DNA of 64,000 bases. Source: Clostridia bacterium (GTDB lineage: Bacteria; Bacillota; Clostridia; Caldicoprobacterales; Caldicoprobacteraceae). Numbering within the stretch: position 1 is the stretch's first letter; each line of letters begins with the position of its first letter. Where the stretch lies: positions 1-64,000 of the forward strand of contig PKRC01000004.1 of the NCBI GenBank assembly GCA_017577715.1, written 5' to 3'. The position numbers were made by a program, and so were the translations under genes. Below are positions 1 to 7,593 of the stretch, in pieces. A model generated the notes under the pieces. That model made no database searches. It was not told where the DNA came from and saw only the letters and a program-made list of their open reading frames with translations.

Positions 1-372
<372 letters not shown>

Positions 373-456
373 AAAGCTCTGCATTGTGCAGTTTTGAGGG
401 TGCAGGAAGCGCTTTAAGAGCGGTTAGCACCTTGAGAAAAAGTGAAGGAAGAAAGA

Positions 457-575
<119 letters not shown>

Positions 576-588
576 CTTTAAATGGCGT

Positions 589-663
589 TCCTCAGTAGCT
601 CAACGGTAGAGCACTCGGCTGTTAACCGAGGGGTTGTTGGTTCGAATCCAACCTGAGGAGCCA
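589..663 (+). tRNA. tRNA-Asn (GTT anticodon)
   Basis: A full cloverleaf can be drawn. The acceptor stem is TCCTCAG (589-595) with CTGAGGA (653-659), followed by discriminator G660 and an encoded CCA at 661-663. The anticodon stem ctcgg/ccgag encloses the loop with anticodon GTT at 621-623. The T loop ttcgaat is standard. The tRNA is 14 nt downstream of the 5S gene and is probably cotranscribed with the rRNA operon. Confidence 0.98.
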
Positions 664-794
664 TTCTTTTTTTGGCTAGTTTTCGTCAAGTTAAAGTGAG
701 CTTTAAAAAGCAAGTTTTGACTTATATCGTTGAGTACAGAATTTTCAAGGTGGCTTAGGTAGGATAGGGAAAATTTAATAAGATTGCGGAAGTG

Positions 795-824
795 ACAAGC
801 TCTTTTTAAAGGGCTTGTTTTTTT
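795..824 (+). terminator. Intrinsic terminator of the rRNA-tRNA operon
   Basis: ACAAGC at 795-800 pairs with GCTTGT at 813-818, extended by CTTT/AAAG inside, and is followed directly by a run of T to 824. It is the first strong terminator after tRNA-Asn. Confidence 0.8.
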
Positions 825-876
825 ATATGTGTACGGGGAGATGTTTTTGTTTCAGGCTTTTATAAATAAAATAATA

Positions 877-905
877 TTTACTCTGGGATTTTGGCATGTT
901 ATAAT
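877..905 (+). promoter_or_regulatory. Candidate sigma-A promoter for hom
   Basis: A perfect TATAAT at 900-905 lies 17 bp after TTTACT at 877-882 (four of six matches to the -35). It sits after the rRNA terminator and 67 bp before the hom start. Confidence 0.5.
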
Positions 906-972
906 CTAGCCTAAAGATTGTGCCGATAATGTTGTGATATCATAAGAACATCTTAAATGGGAGGGAGTACCG

Positions 973-2262
973 GTGGATAGCATAAAAATTGCACTTTTAG
1001 GTCTGGGAAATGTAGGCAGAGGAGTATGGAAGATACTGCACGGGCACCGGGACATGATAAGGGAATATGTTGGAGTTCCCATTGAGATAAAGAAAGTTTT
1101 AGTCCGAGATATCCACAAAAAGCGCGATATAGATGTGCCATTTCATATACTTACTACTAAGTTTGATGATATACTTTTTGATGAGGATATACATATTATT
1201 GTTGAATTAATGGGCGGCTTGAACCCTGCTTACCAATATATTAGAAAAGCCATTGAAAAGGGCAAACATGTAGTTACTGCAAACAAGGCTGTCATCGCAT
1301 CCTACGGTAAGGAATTGATACAATTAGCCAATCAAAGGAATGTCCTGCTACGATTTGAAGGAAGCGTAGGAGGAGGAATTCCTATAATCGCTGCCCTTAC
1401 CAAGAGCCTTGCTGCCAATGAAATAGAGACGGTGGTGGGCATAATAAACGGGACTACCAACTATATCCTCACCCAGATGACCAGATACGAGATGGATTTC
1501 AACACTGCATTAAAGCTGGCACAGGAAAAGGGATACGCCGAGGCTGATCCTACTTCGGATGTTGAAGGAGAGGATGCCGCCTTTAAGCTTTCCATATTGG
1601 CTTTTATTGCCTTTGGAGTGCAGGTCCCACCACAGGATATCCCTAGGGAAGGCATTACCCGTATTTCCGAAAAAGAAATTCAATATGCGGCCCAGCTGGG
1701 CTATACCATAAAGCTATTGGCTGTTGCCAAAAAGCACGATGGGAAACTCGACCTACATGTTCATCCAACACTGGTACCCATTACTCATCCTCTAGCTGCA
1801 GTCAATGACGAATTCAATGCTTTGTTCATCAAAGGTGACGCGATAGGGGAGCTAATGATGTATGGCAAAGGAGCCGGGTCGCTGCCTACAGGCAGTGCCG
1901 TAGTGGGCGATATAATGGATGTATCTTGCGCGATGATGTCAGGGTTTAGAGAGCCCTATGCCTATAGGAATGTTAGGGAAGACTTGTATATCAACGGTGA
2001 GGGTGAAGGGGAGTATTATGTGCGCCTCGAAGTGGTGGATCAACCGGGCGTACTTGGTAAGATCTCAACGGTTTTGGGGAATTACGGTGTAAGCATTGCT
2101 TCGGTGGTTCAGCGAGGCAGGGGTGAGCGGGTTGTACCGTTGGTTCTAATTACCCACAGGGTGGAGAGAAAGAAGCTAGACCTTGCACTGGAGGAAATCA
2201 AGAAGTTCGATGTGGTAGAAGAGGTGGCCAGCATCTTACGGGTAGAAAGCCATTCAAGTTGA
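973..2262 (+). CDS. hom: Homoserine dehydrogenase
   Basis: Predicted to reduce aspartate-4-semialdehyde to homoserine with NAD(P)H, the branch point to threonine and methionine, in the cytosol. The 429-residue protein opens with a Rossmann glycine motif (LGLGNVGRGVW, residues 9-19) and contains the family segment GTTNYILTQM near 165-174 in the catalytic domain. A C-terminal ACT domain (about 350-425, starting YYVRLEVVDQPGVLGKI) suggests feedback control by an amino acid, commonly threonine. Length fits the ACT-containing bacterial form. The start is GTG at 973, chosen because GGGAGGGA lies at 959-966. It is the first gene after the rRNA terminator. Confidence 0.95.
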   Translation: MDSIKIALLGLGNVGRGVWKILHGHRDMIREYVGVPIEIKKVLVRDIHKKRDIDVPFHILTTKFDDILFDEDIHIIVELMGGLNPAYQYIRKAIEKGKHVVTANKAVIASYGKELIQLANQRNVLLRFEGSVGGGIPIIAALTKSLAANEIETVVGIINGTTNYILTQMTRYEMDFNTALKLAQEKGYAEADPTSDVEGEDAAFKLSILAFIAFGVQVPPQDIPREGITRISEKEIQYAAQLGYTIKLLAVAKKHDGKLDLHVHPTLVPITHPLAAVNDEFNALFIKGDAIGELMMYGKGAGSLPTGSAVVGDIMDVSCAMMSGFREPYAYRNVREDLYINGEGEGEYYVRLEVVDQPGVLGKISTVLGNYGVSIASVVQRGRGERVVPLVLITHRVERKKLDLALEEIKKFDVVEEVASILRVESHSS

Positions 2263-2290
2263 AGGATGGGGAGGAGCGATAACTCTTAAA

Positions 2291-3733
2291 ATGGATATAA
2301 ACGAGGCGCCATTGGTCAAAACGCTTGTAGAGTATACAAACGAGGGTATCCTTCGATTTCATATGCCAGGACACAAGGGTGGCAAAGCTTTCCCAGAGGC
2401 ATTTTTATATAATCCGGCGGCTTTGGATGTAACCGAGATCCCCGGCATGGACAATCTCTACTGCCCTACTGGGGTGATCGCTCAGGCTCAAATGTTGGCA
2501 GCCAAAGCCTTTGGCGCGCGCCATACTTTTTTCATGGTTAACGGCTCAACAGTAGGGATTCAAGCCATGATAATGGCTGCCTGTAGGCCCGGTGATAAGT
2601 TGATTATTCCCAGAAACAGCCATAGGTCGGTATGGTCGGCTATGGTACTGGCTGATGTCAAGCCTGTATATGTTCAACCTCGATATGACCGGGTAAACTC
2701 TATGGCTACTCAAGTGTCGGTTCAGGATATTCAAAGAGCTTTGGATGATAACCCCGATGTTGTGGGGGTGCTGGTGGTACATCCCAATTATTACGGCATG
2801 TGCAGCCATTTGAAGCAGATAGAAAGGGTTGTTCATGATAGAGGGAAGCTGTTGCTGGTGGATGAGGCTCATGGTGCTCATTTTGTCTTTCATCCTGATT
2901 TACCCCCTTCGGCCGGAGAGCTGGGAGCCGATATATGGGTTCAAAGCGCTCATAAGACGCTACCCGCTTTGACGCAGGGGGCATATCTCCATGTAAAGGG
3001 ACCGCGGATTGATGAGAGGCGAGTAGCCCAGATTATAGCTATGTTACAGACCAGTAGCCCGTCCTATTTGATAATGGCTTCACTTGATTGGGCTCGGGCT
3101 CTGATGGAGGCAGAGGGCAGAAAGTTGATTGACAATTTGATTGAGGCGGTCCATCATGCAAAGGAGCAGCTACGAAGCCATCTAGGGCTTTTGACATTGG
3201 ACGATTATGACAGGAGTGAAGAGGTGGAGGCGCTGGACCCTACACGGCTAGTACTGGATGTGCGCCCGCTTGGGATCACTGGCTATCAAGCCGAGAAGCT
3301 ATTGAGAAGGGTTGGCGTGCAAGTTGAGATGAGCGACATACACCGCCTGGTACTCATATGTAGCGTAGCAGATGACAGGGCGGTTTTTGACGCCTTGGTT
3401 GAAAGATTGGCAAAGATGGCAGACGAGCTACCAGAACATAGGCTTGGCCCCTGTGTCGAATATAATGAGATGTCAATTTCCCAGGAAATACCGCAGCAAA
3501 TGATGTCGCCCAGGGAAGCTTTTTATAGTATAATAGAAAACATACCTCTAAGAGAAAGCGTAGGCAGAATATGCGCAGGGGTCATAGGTGCTTATCCTCC
3601 GGGTGTACCTCGTTTTTGTCCCGGAGAGTTAATAGATAAAGAAGGAATAGATGAGCTTTTGTACATACAGCGACAAGGAGGTTCTCTTTTTGGGCTTGTA
3701 GAGGGTCATCTAGTCCCAGTGGTAAGCGAATAG
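2291..3733 (+). CDS. Orn/Lys/Arg decarboxylase family protein (YaaO-like)
   Basis: A PLP-dependent fold-type I decarboxylase of 480 residues. The N-terminal FHMPGHKGG motif (about residues 23-31), the aspartate motif VDEAHGAHF and the PLP lysine in SAHKTLPALTQGAYL are all visible. A C-terminal domain (about 380-480) contains YPPGVPRFCPGE, typical of the short Clostridia/Bacillus form. The substrate (arginine, lysine or ornithine) cannot be decided from sequence. It immediately precedes tmk, the same position as yaaO in Bacillus. GGGGAGG at 2269-2275 is rather far from the ATG, so the start is likely but not certain. Confidence 0.88.
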   Translation: MDINEAPLVKTLVEYTNEGILRFHMPGHKGGKAFPEAFLYNPAALDVTEIPGMDNLYCPTGVIAQAQMLAAKAFGARHTFFMVNGSTVGIQAMIMAACRPGDKLIIPRNSHRSVWSAMVLADVKPVYVQPRYDRVNSMATQVSVQDIQRALDDNPDVVGVLVVHPNYYGMCSHLKQIERVVHDRGKLLLVDEAHGAHFVFHPDLPPSAGELGADIWVQSAHKTLPALTQGAYLHVKGPRIDERRVAQIIAMLQTSSPSYLIMASLDWARALMEAEGRKLIDNLIEAVHHAKEQLRSHLGLLTLDDYDRSEEVEALDPTRLVLDVRPLGITGYQAEKLLRRVGVQVEMSDIHRLVLICSVADDRAVFDALVERLAKMADELPEHRLGPCVEYNEMSISQEIPQQMMSPREAFYSIIENIPLRESVGRICAGVIGAYPPGVPRFCPGELIDKEGIDELLYIQRQGGSLFGLVEGHLVPVVSE

Positions 3734-3752
3734 CATGGAGAGAGGGTTGGTT

Positions 3753-4385
3753 ATGGCAGGGATTTTTATCACTTTTGAAGGCCCGGATGGGGCAGGGAAA
3801 ACTACTCAGGTTATGCTTCTGGAGCGGCATTTACGGCAAAAAGGCTATGATGTGCTGGTGACCCGTGAACCGGGTGGAACACCCGTAGGGGAGGAAATAC
3901 GCAAGCTTCTGCTTAACCGCAGCCATCAAGATATGGATGCCTTAACCGAGATGTATTTGTATGCAGCATCACGTGCCCAGCATGTAAGGCAAGTCATAAA
4001 ACCTGCCCTTGATAAGGGCATAGTGGTGTTGTGCGATAGATTTATCGATTCCAGCATAGCCTACCAGGGATTTGGAAGAGGATTGGGCATGGATGTGGTA
4101 GAAGCTGTAAACAGATATGCGCTGGGAGATATCCTACCTGATTTGACAATTTTTTTGAACATTCGGCCTGAAGAGGCTTTAGCAAGAGGCCGTATGAGGT
4201 TAAAAGAGGCGGACCGGCTAGAAAGCGAGAAATTGGAATTTCACCAGCGCGTTTACCAGGGCTTCCTCATTTTACAGGAAAGGTATACACAGCGCATCAA
4301 AGTGGTAGATGCATCAAGGAGCGTTGAGGAGGTATTTAAACAAGTTCTGGAGTTGGTAGAATATTTGCTATCATGTAAAAAATAG
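3753..4385 (+). CDS. tmk: Thymidylate kinase
   Basis: Phosphorylates dTMP to dTDP for DNA synthesis in the cytosol. The P-loop FEGPDGAGKTTQ lies at residues 8-19, the DRF/DRY-type motif in CDRFIDSSIAYQG near 94-106, and an Arg-rich LID segment near 145-160. The product is 210 residues, the usual size. I prefer ATG 3753 because GGAGAGAGGG at 3737-3746 is well spaced and the protein then starts MAGIFITFEG; an in-frame ATG at 3735 would add six residues without a good ribosome site. It follows the decarboxylase by less than 20 bp, so the two are probably cotranscribed. Confidence 0.96.
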   Translation: MAGIFITFEGPDGAGKTTQVMLLERHLRQKGYDVLVTREPGGTPVGEEIRKLLLNRSHQDMDALTEMYLYAASRAQHVRQVIKPALDKGIVVLCDRFIDSSIAYQGFGRGLGMDVVEAVNRYALGDILPDLTIFLNIRPEEALARGRMRLKEADRLESEKLEFHQRVYQGFLILQERYTQRIKVVDASRSVEEVFKQVLELVEYLLSCKK

Positions 4386-4426
4386 GATATAATATAGCTA
4401 AGCAAGTCAAAAAGGGGGGATGAGCA

Positions 4427-4756
4427 GTGAAGCTCATAATTGCCGTGGTGCAGGATGAGGATGCTCAGAAGCTGATTTCTACCTTGATGAATGAGGGATT
4501 TGGGGTCACCAAGCTGGCTACTACAGGAGGTTTTTTGAGGGCAGGAAATACCACTTTGCTGATCGGTACCGAAAAAGAGAGGGTTGAATTAGCTCTATCC
4601 CTCATTGAGAAAGTGTGCAAGAGCAGGAAGCAGATAGCCACATCGCCTTCACCCGTGTCAGGTACCACAGGAGTATATATGCCCTATCCCATTGAAGTAA
4701 CAGTAGGCGGAGCTACCGTTTTTGTACTGGACGTGGAGGAGTTCAAGAAGATTTGA
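4427..4756 (+). CDS. darA: Cyclic di-AMP receptor DarA (PstA/YaaQ, PII-like)
   Basis: A 109-residue PII-like protein. The family's hallmark stretches are visible: MKLIIAVVQDEDAQKL at the N terminus, TTGGFLRAGNTTLLIG near residues 31-46 and the C-terminal half ending GGATVFVLDVEEFKK. The homologues in Bacillus, Staphylococcus and Listeria are trimers that bind cyclic di-AMP; their downstream targets are not settled. The start is GTG at 4427, with AAAGGGGGG at 4411-4419. Its place between tmk and yaaR-holB is the conserved Firmicutes order. Confidence 0.92.
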   Translation: MKLIIAVVQDEDAQKLISTLMNEGFGVTKLATTGGFLRAGNTTLLIGTEKERVELALSLIEKVCKSRKQIATSPSPVSGTTGVYMPYPIEVTVGGATVFVLDVEEFKKI

Positions 4757-4791
4757 GCTAAGTATAACATTTCGGGGAGATAAAGGTAGCT

Positions 4792-5244
4792 ATGAGAATA
4801 AGGGATGCTGTCGTTAAAGACAAGGAAATGAGTTTAAACAGCTTAAGGAGAGAGAATTATCCGGGTAAAATACACAGCACAAGTTTTAACGGAATAATAC
4901 GCGATACGCAGGAAAAGTTAATTGAACAAGAGCTGTCACTGCTTGTTGAGGAGATTAGGCAGCAAGAGGAAAAACTGATCAAGCATCTTACTCTTGCTGA
5001 AGTCATTCGCTACAGAAAGTTGGTGTCAAAGTTTTTATCCATGGTTGTAAGCAATATGTATCAATTCGTAAAGCATGACCACTTCAGTAGCCAGGGCAGG
5101 CATGAGATATATGCTGTAGTAAACAAGGTCAATCAAAAATTAGAGGAGCTAGTGAAGCGAGTGCTTTATTCAGACAAGGATAAGCTCAAGATATTATCCC
5201 TGATAGACGATATTCGAGGGCTGCTGATAGACTTATTCTATTGA
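4792..5244 (+). CDS. yaaR: YaaR family protein (DUF327)
   Basis: A 150-residue, mostly helical charged protein of the YaaR/DUF327 family, whose function is not known. Support comes from the conserved position between darA and holB and from the family-like C-terminal half (LAEVIRYRKLVSKFLSMVV near residues 67-85, then a helix-rich tail ending in LIDDIRGLLIDLFY). There is no signal peptide or membrane segment. A GGGGAGATAAAGG stretch at 4774-4786 is the ribosome site. It is part of the tmk-holB operon. Confidence 0.85.
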   Translation: MRIRDAVVKDKEMSLNSLRRENYPGKIHSTSFNGIIRDTQEKLIEQELSLLVEEIRQQEEKLIKHLTLAEVIRYRKLVSKFLSMVVSNMYQFVKHDHFSSQGRHEIYAVVNKVNQKLEELVKRVLYSDKDKLKILSLIDDIRGLLIDLFY

Positions 5245-5272
5245 AAGGTTTGGAGAAAGGTTTGAACGGACT

Positions 5273-6247
5273 ATGAACTTTTCAGACATAATAGGCCAAT
5301 CATCTGTAGTAAACAGGTTAAAACAGATCATCGAAAGCAAGAGGATAGGCCATGCTTATCTGTTGGTTGGCCCGGAAGGAATAGGGAAAAAGACGCTAGC
5401 CAATATATTTGCTCGAGGGATTATGTGCACATCACATGGACAGAGGCCTTGTGATGTGTGCCGTTCATGCAGGCAATTCAATTCGGGGAATCATCCTGAT
5501 GTATACCGGGTTCAAAAAGGGGATAAAAGCAGTATAGGCGTGGAGCAAATAAGAGATCTGCTGGACGATATACACCTTAAACCTTATGAGTCCAGCCGCA
5601 AGGTTTATATAATTGAGGATGCCCACGCCATGACTGCACAGGCTCAAAATGCTTTTTTAAAGACTTTGGAAGAGCCTCCTTTTTTTGCTACCATTATTTT
5701 GCTTGCAGAGAGGGCCAACGAGCTACTGCCTACCATATTGTCACGCTGTCAGGTATTTCGTATGCAAAGGCTTACCAGAGAAGAAGTGTGTACCATCATA
5801 GTTAAGAACTTGGGCATACCTAAGGAAAAGGCTATGCTGTTTGCCGGCCTTTCCGATGGGATTCCGGGTAAAGGATTACAGCTAGCGGGCTCACAGGAGT
5901 TCCATCAGATGCGAAACGATGTTTTCAAATTTCTTGAGGGAATTTTTGATTATAGTGATATAGAAAAGATGGCCCAGTGGGAGCTTTTTAACCAATATAA
6001 GGACAGGATCGACGAAATACTGGACATGTTGGTCATATGGTTCAGGGATGTGCTGGCATATAAGGAGACCGGGGATTTTGGGTTGGTTATCAACATCGAT
6101 AAGCTGCCCATGATAGAAAAACAAGCCTCCTTATTTACATTGAGTCGTATAAGGAGTATCATTGAAAGTATAGAACGCACTCGAAGGATGCTGAAAGGAA
6201 ATGTCAACTTTCAATTAGCCATAGAGAATTTGCTGCTAAACATATAG
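5273..6247 (+). CDS. holB: DNA polymerase III subunit delta'
   Basis: A clamp-loader AAA+ subunit of 324 residues. A P-loop-like GPEGIGKKT lies at residues 33-41. Four zinc-ligand cysteines (C52, C60, C63, C66; pattern C-x7-C-x2-C-x2-C) follow. The sensor/arginine region contains LKTLEEPP and ILSRCQVFRMQRL (the SRC motif). The C-terminal third is the less conserved collar domain. It acts in the replisome to load the sliding clamp. It overlaps neither neighbour; the ricT ribosome site begins right at its stop codon, suggesting translational coupling. Confidence 0.94.
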   Translation: MNFSDIIGQSSVVNRLKQIIESKRIGHAYLLVGPEGIGKKTLANIFARGIMCTSHGQRPCDVCRSCRQFNSGNHPDVYRVQKGDKSSIGVEQIRDLLDDIHLKPYESSRKVYIIEDAHAMTAQAQNAFLKTLEEPPFFATIILLAERANELLPTILSRCQVFRMQRLTREEVCTIIVKNLGIPKEKAMLFAGLSDGIPGKGLQLAGSQEFHQMRNDVFKFLEGIFDYSDIEKMAQWELFNQYKDRIDEILDMLVIWFRDVLAYKETGDFGLVINIDKLPMIEKQASLFTLSRIRSIIESIERTRRMLKGNVNFQLAIENLLLNI

Positions 6248-6251
6248 GGAG

Positions 6252-7175
6252 GTGATTTTTATACAGACAGTGGTAGGGGTCAGATTCAAGAGAGCAGGCA
6301 AGATATATTACTTTGACCCCAATGACATAGAGCTTAACCGCGGTGACCACGTGATAGTGGAGACAGCCCGTGGAATAGAATATGGGGAAATAGTCGTACC
6401 GCCAAAGCAAGTCCCCGAGGAAGATATAGTCCCTCCCTTAAAAAAAGTCATTAGAAAGGCTACTGAAGAAGATGAGCAGAAGGTACGAGAGAACAAGGAA
6501 AAGGAAGTTAAAGCCTTTGAAATATGTTTAAGGGAGATTGCCAAGCACAACCTTCCTATGAAGCTGGTGGGAGTCGAATACACCTTTGATAATAACAAGC
6601 TCATATTCTATTTTACCGCTGAAGGGAGAGTGGATTTCCGCGAGCTGGTTAGGGATTTGGCAGCCATTTTTAGGACAAGGATAGAGCTCAGGCAAATTGG
6701 CGTACGCGATGAAGCCAAGATGATAGGAGGGCTAGGCCCTTGTGGCAGAGATATGTGTTGTTGCACTTTCCTGGGGGATTTTCAACCTGTATCTATTAAA
6801 ATGGCAAAGGAGCAAAAGCTTTCGCTTAATCCGGCTAAAATATCTGGCGTGTGTGGACGACTTATGTGTTGTTTGAAGTTCGAACAGGATTTTTACGAGG
6901 ATGTATTAAGGCGAATGCCAAAAGTGAACAAGGAAGTATTGACGCCTGATGGGAAAGGCATTGTGGTGGATATAAATGTGCTGTTTGAGAAAGTCAAGGT
7001 AAAGTTGATTCAGGATGATGACAATGTAGAAGTCAGAGAATATTCTCCCGATGAGGTAGAATTGTTAGACGAGGATCAAAGCGAAGATGCCCTAAAAGAG
7101 ATAAGTGAGATACAAGAAGATTTAAGTGAGGTGGATGAAGAGTTGAGGTCGTTGATAGAGGAATATGATGAATGA
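6252..7175 (+). CDS. ricT: RicT (YaaT), PSP1-domain Fe-S protein
   Basis: In Bacillus, RicT forms a complex with RicA and RicF that carries Fe-S clusters and promotes Spo0A phosphorylation and RNase Y-dependent mRNA maturation. Here VVGVRFKRAGKIYYFDPND is followed by a PSP1 domain with the cysteine clusters GPCGRDMCCCTF and GVCGRLMCCLKFE (about residues 160-215), then an acidic tail. The open frame begins at GTG 6252, but that codon lies inside the perfect Shine-Dalgarno GGGAGGTGAT (6247-6256), so it cannot be used with it. Homologues begin two to four residues before VVGVRFK. This places the real start at ATT 6255 or, better spaced, ATA 6261; see the findings. No in-frame ATG or TTG lies nearby. 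Confidence 0.93.
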   Translation: MIFIQTVVGVRFKRAGKIYYFDPNDIELNRGDHVIVETARGIEYGEIVVPPKQVPEEDIVPPLKKVIRKATEEDEQKVRENKEKEVKAFEICLREIAKHNLPMKLVGVEYTFDNNKLIFYFTAEGRVDFRELVRDLAAIFRTRIELRQIGVRDEAKMIGGLGPCGRDMCCCTFLGDFQPVSIKMAKEQKLSLNPAKISGVCGRLMCCLKFEQDFYEDVLRRMPKVNKEVLTPDGKGIVVDINVLFEKVKVKLIQDDDNVEVREYSPDEVELLDEDQSEDALKEISEIQEDLSEVDEELRSLIEEYDE

Positions 7176-7257
7176 AAAAAATCTTGCAATTTTGGGTATT
7201 GATGATAGAATATAAGGTGTTTGTTGCGGGGGTTTCAATGTAAGGAGGTGAGGGTAG

Positions 7258-7428
7258 ATGGCCTATAAGATTACTGAGGAATGCATCGCATGCGGGGCTT
7301 GTCAGTCCGAGTGTCCGGTTGATGCCATCTCCGAAGGTGAGGACATCTATGTTATAGATCCGGATGCTTGTATAGAGTGTGGCGCATGTGCCGATGTTTG
7401 CCCTGTGGGTGCTCCTCAACAGGAATAA
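7258..7428 (+). CDS. 2[4Fe-4S] ferredoxin
   Basis: A 56-residue clostridial-type ferredoxin starting MAYKITEECIACGACQSEC. Two CxxCxxCxxxCP motifs are complete: C9-C12-C15-C19 and C38-C41-C44-C48. It carries low-potential electrons in the cytosol of anaerobes. AAGGAGGTGAGGG at 7242-7254 is an excellent ribosome site for the ATG at 7258. The gene lies 82 bp after ricT and is closed by a terminator 16 bp downstream. Confidence 0.96.
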   Translation: MAYKITEECIACGACQSECPVDAISEGEDIYVIDPDACIECGACADVCPVGAPQQE

Positions 7429-7443
7429 ACAGGAGTACACCGT

Positions 7444-7483
7444 AAAAAAGGAACCTGATCGTTTAGATTGGGTTCTTTTTTTA
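7444..7483 (+). terminator. Intrinsic terminator after the ferredoxin gene
   Basis: GAACC (7451-7455) pairs with GGTTC (7471-7475), extended by flanking A and T runs with one bulged G, and ends in seven or more T. It probably terminates the decarboxylase-to-ferredoxin transcript. Confidence 0.75.
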
Positions 7484-7593
7484 TTGTGATAAATTTTGCC
7501 TGATAGCAGGAATTTGGCAACTTATGCCGAAATATTTATATACAGTGGTTAAGTAAAGGCCTGAAACTATAAACTGCGGGGAGTGATGTAGCT

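Larger units (their letters stand above)
664..972. other. Intergenic region between the rRNA operon and hom
   Basis: No gene is seen. It holds the intrinsic terminator at 795-824 that ends the rRNA-tRNA transcript and a candidate vegetative promoter at 877-905 for hom. The rest (664-790) is AT-rich with no supported structure. Confidence 0.6.
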
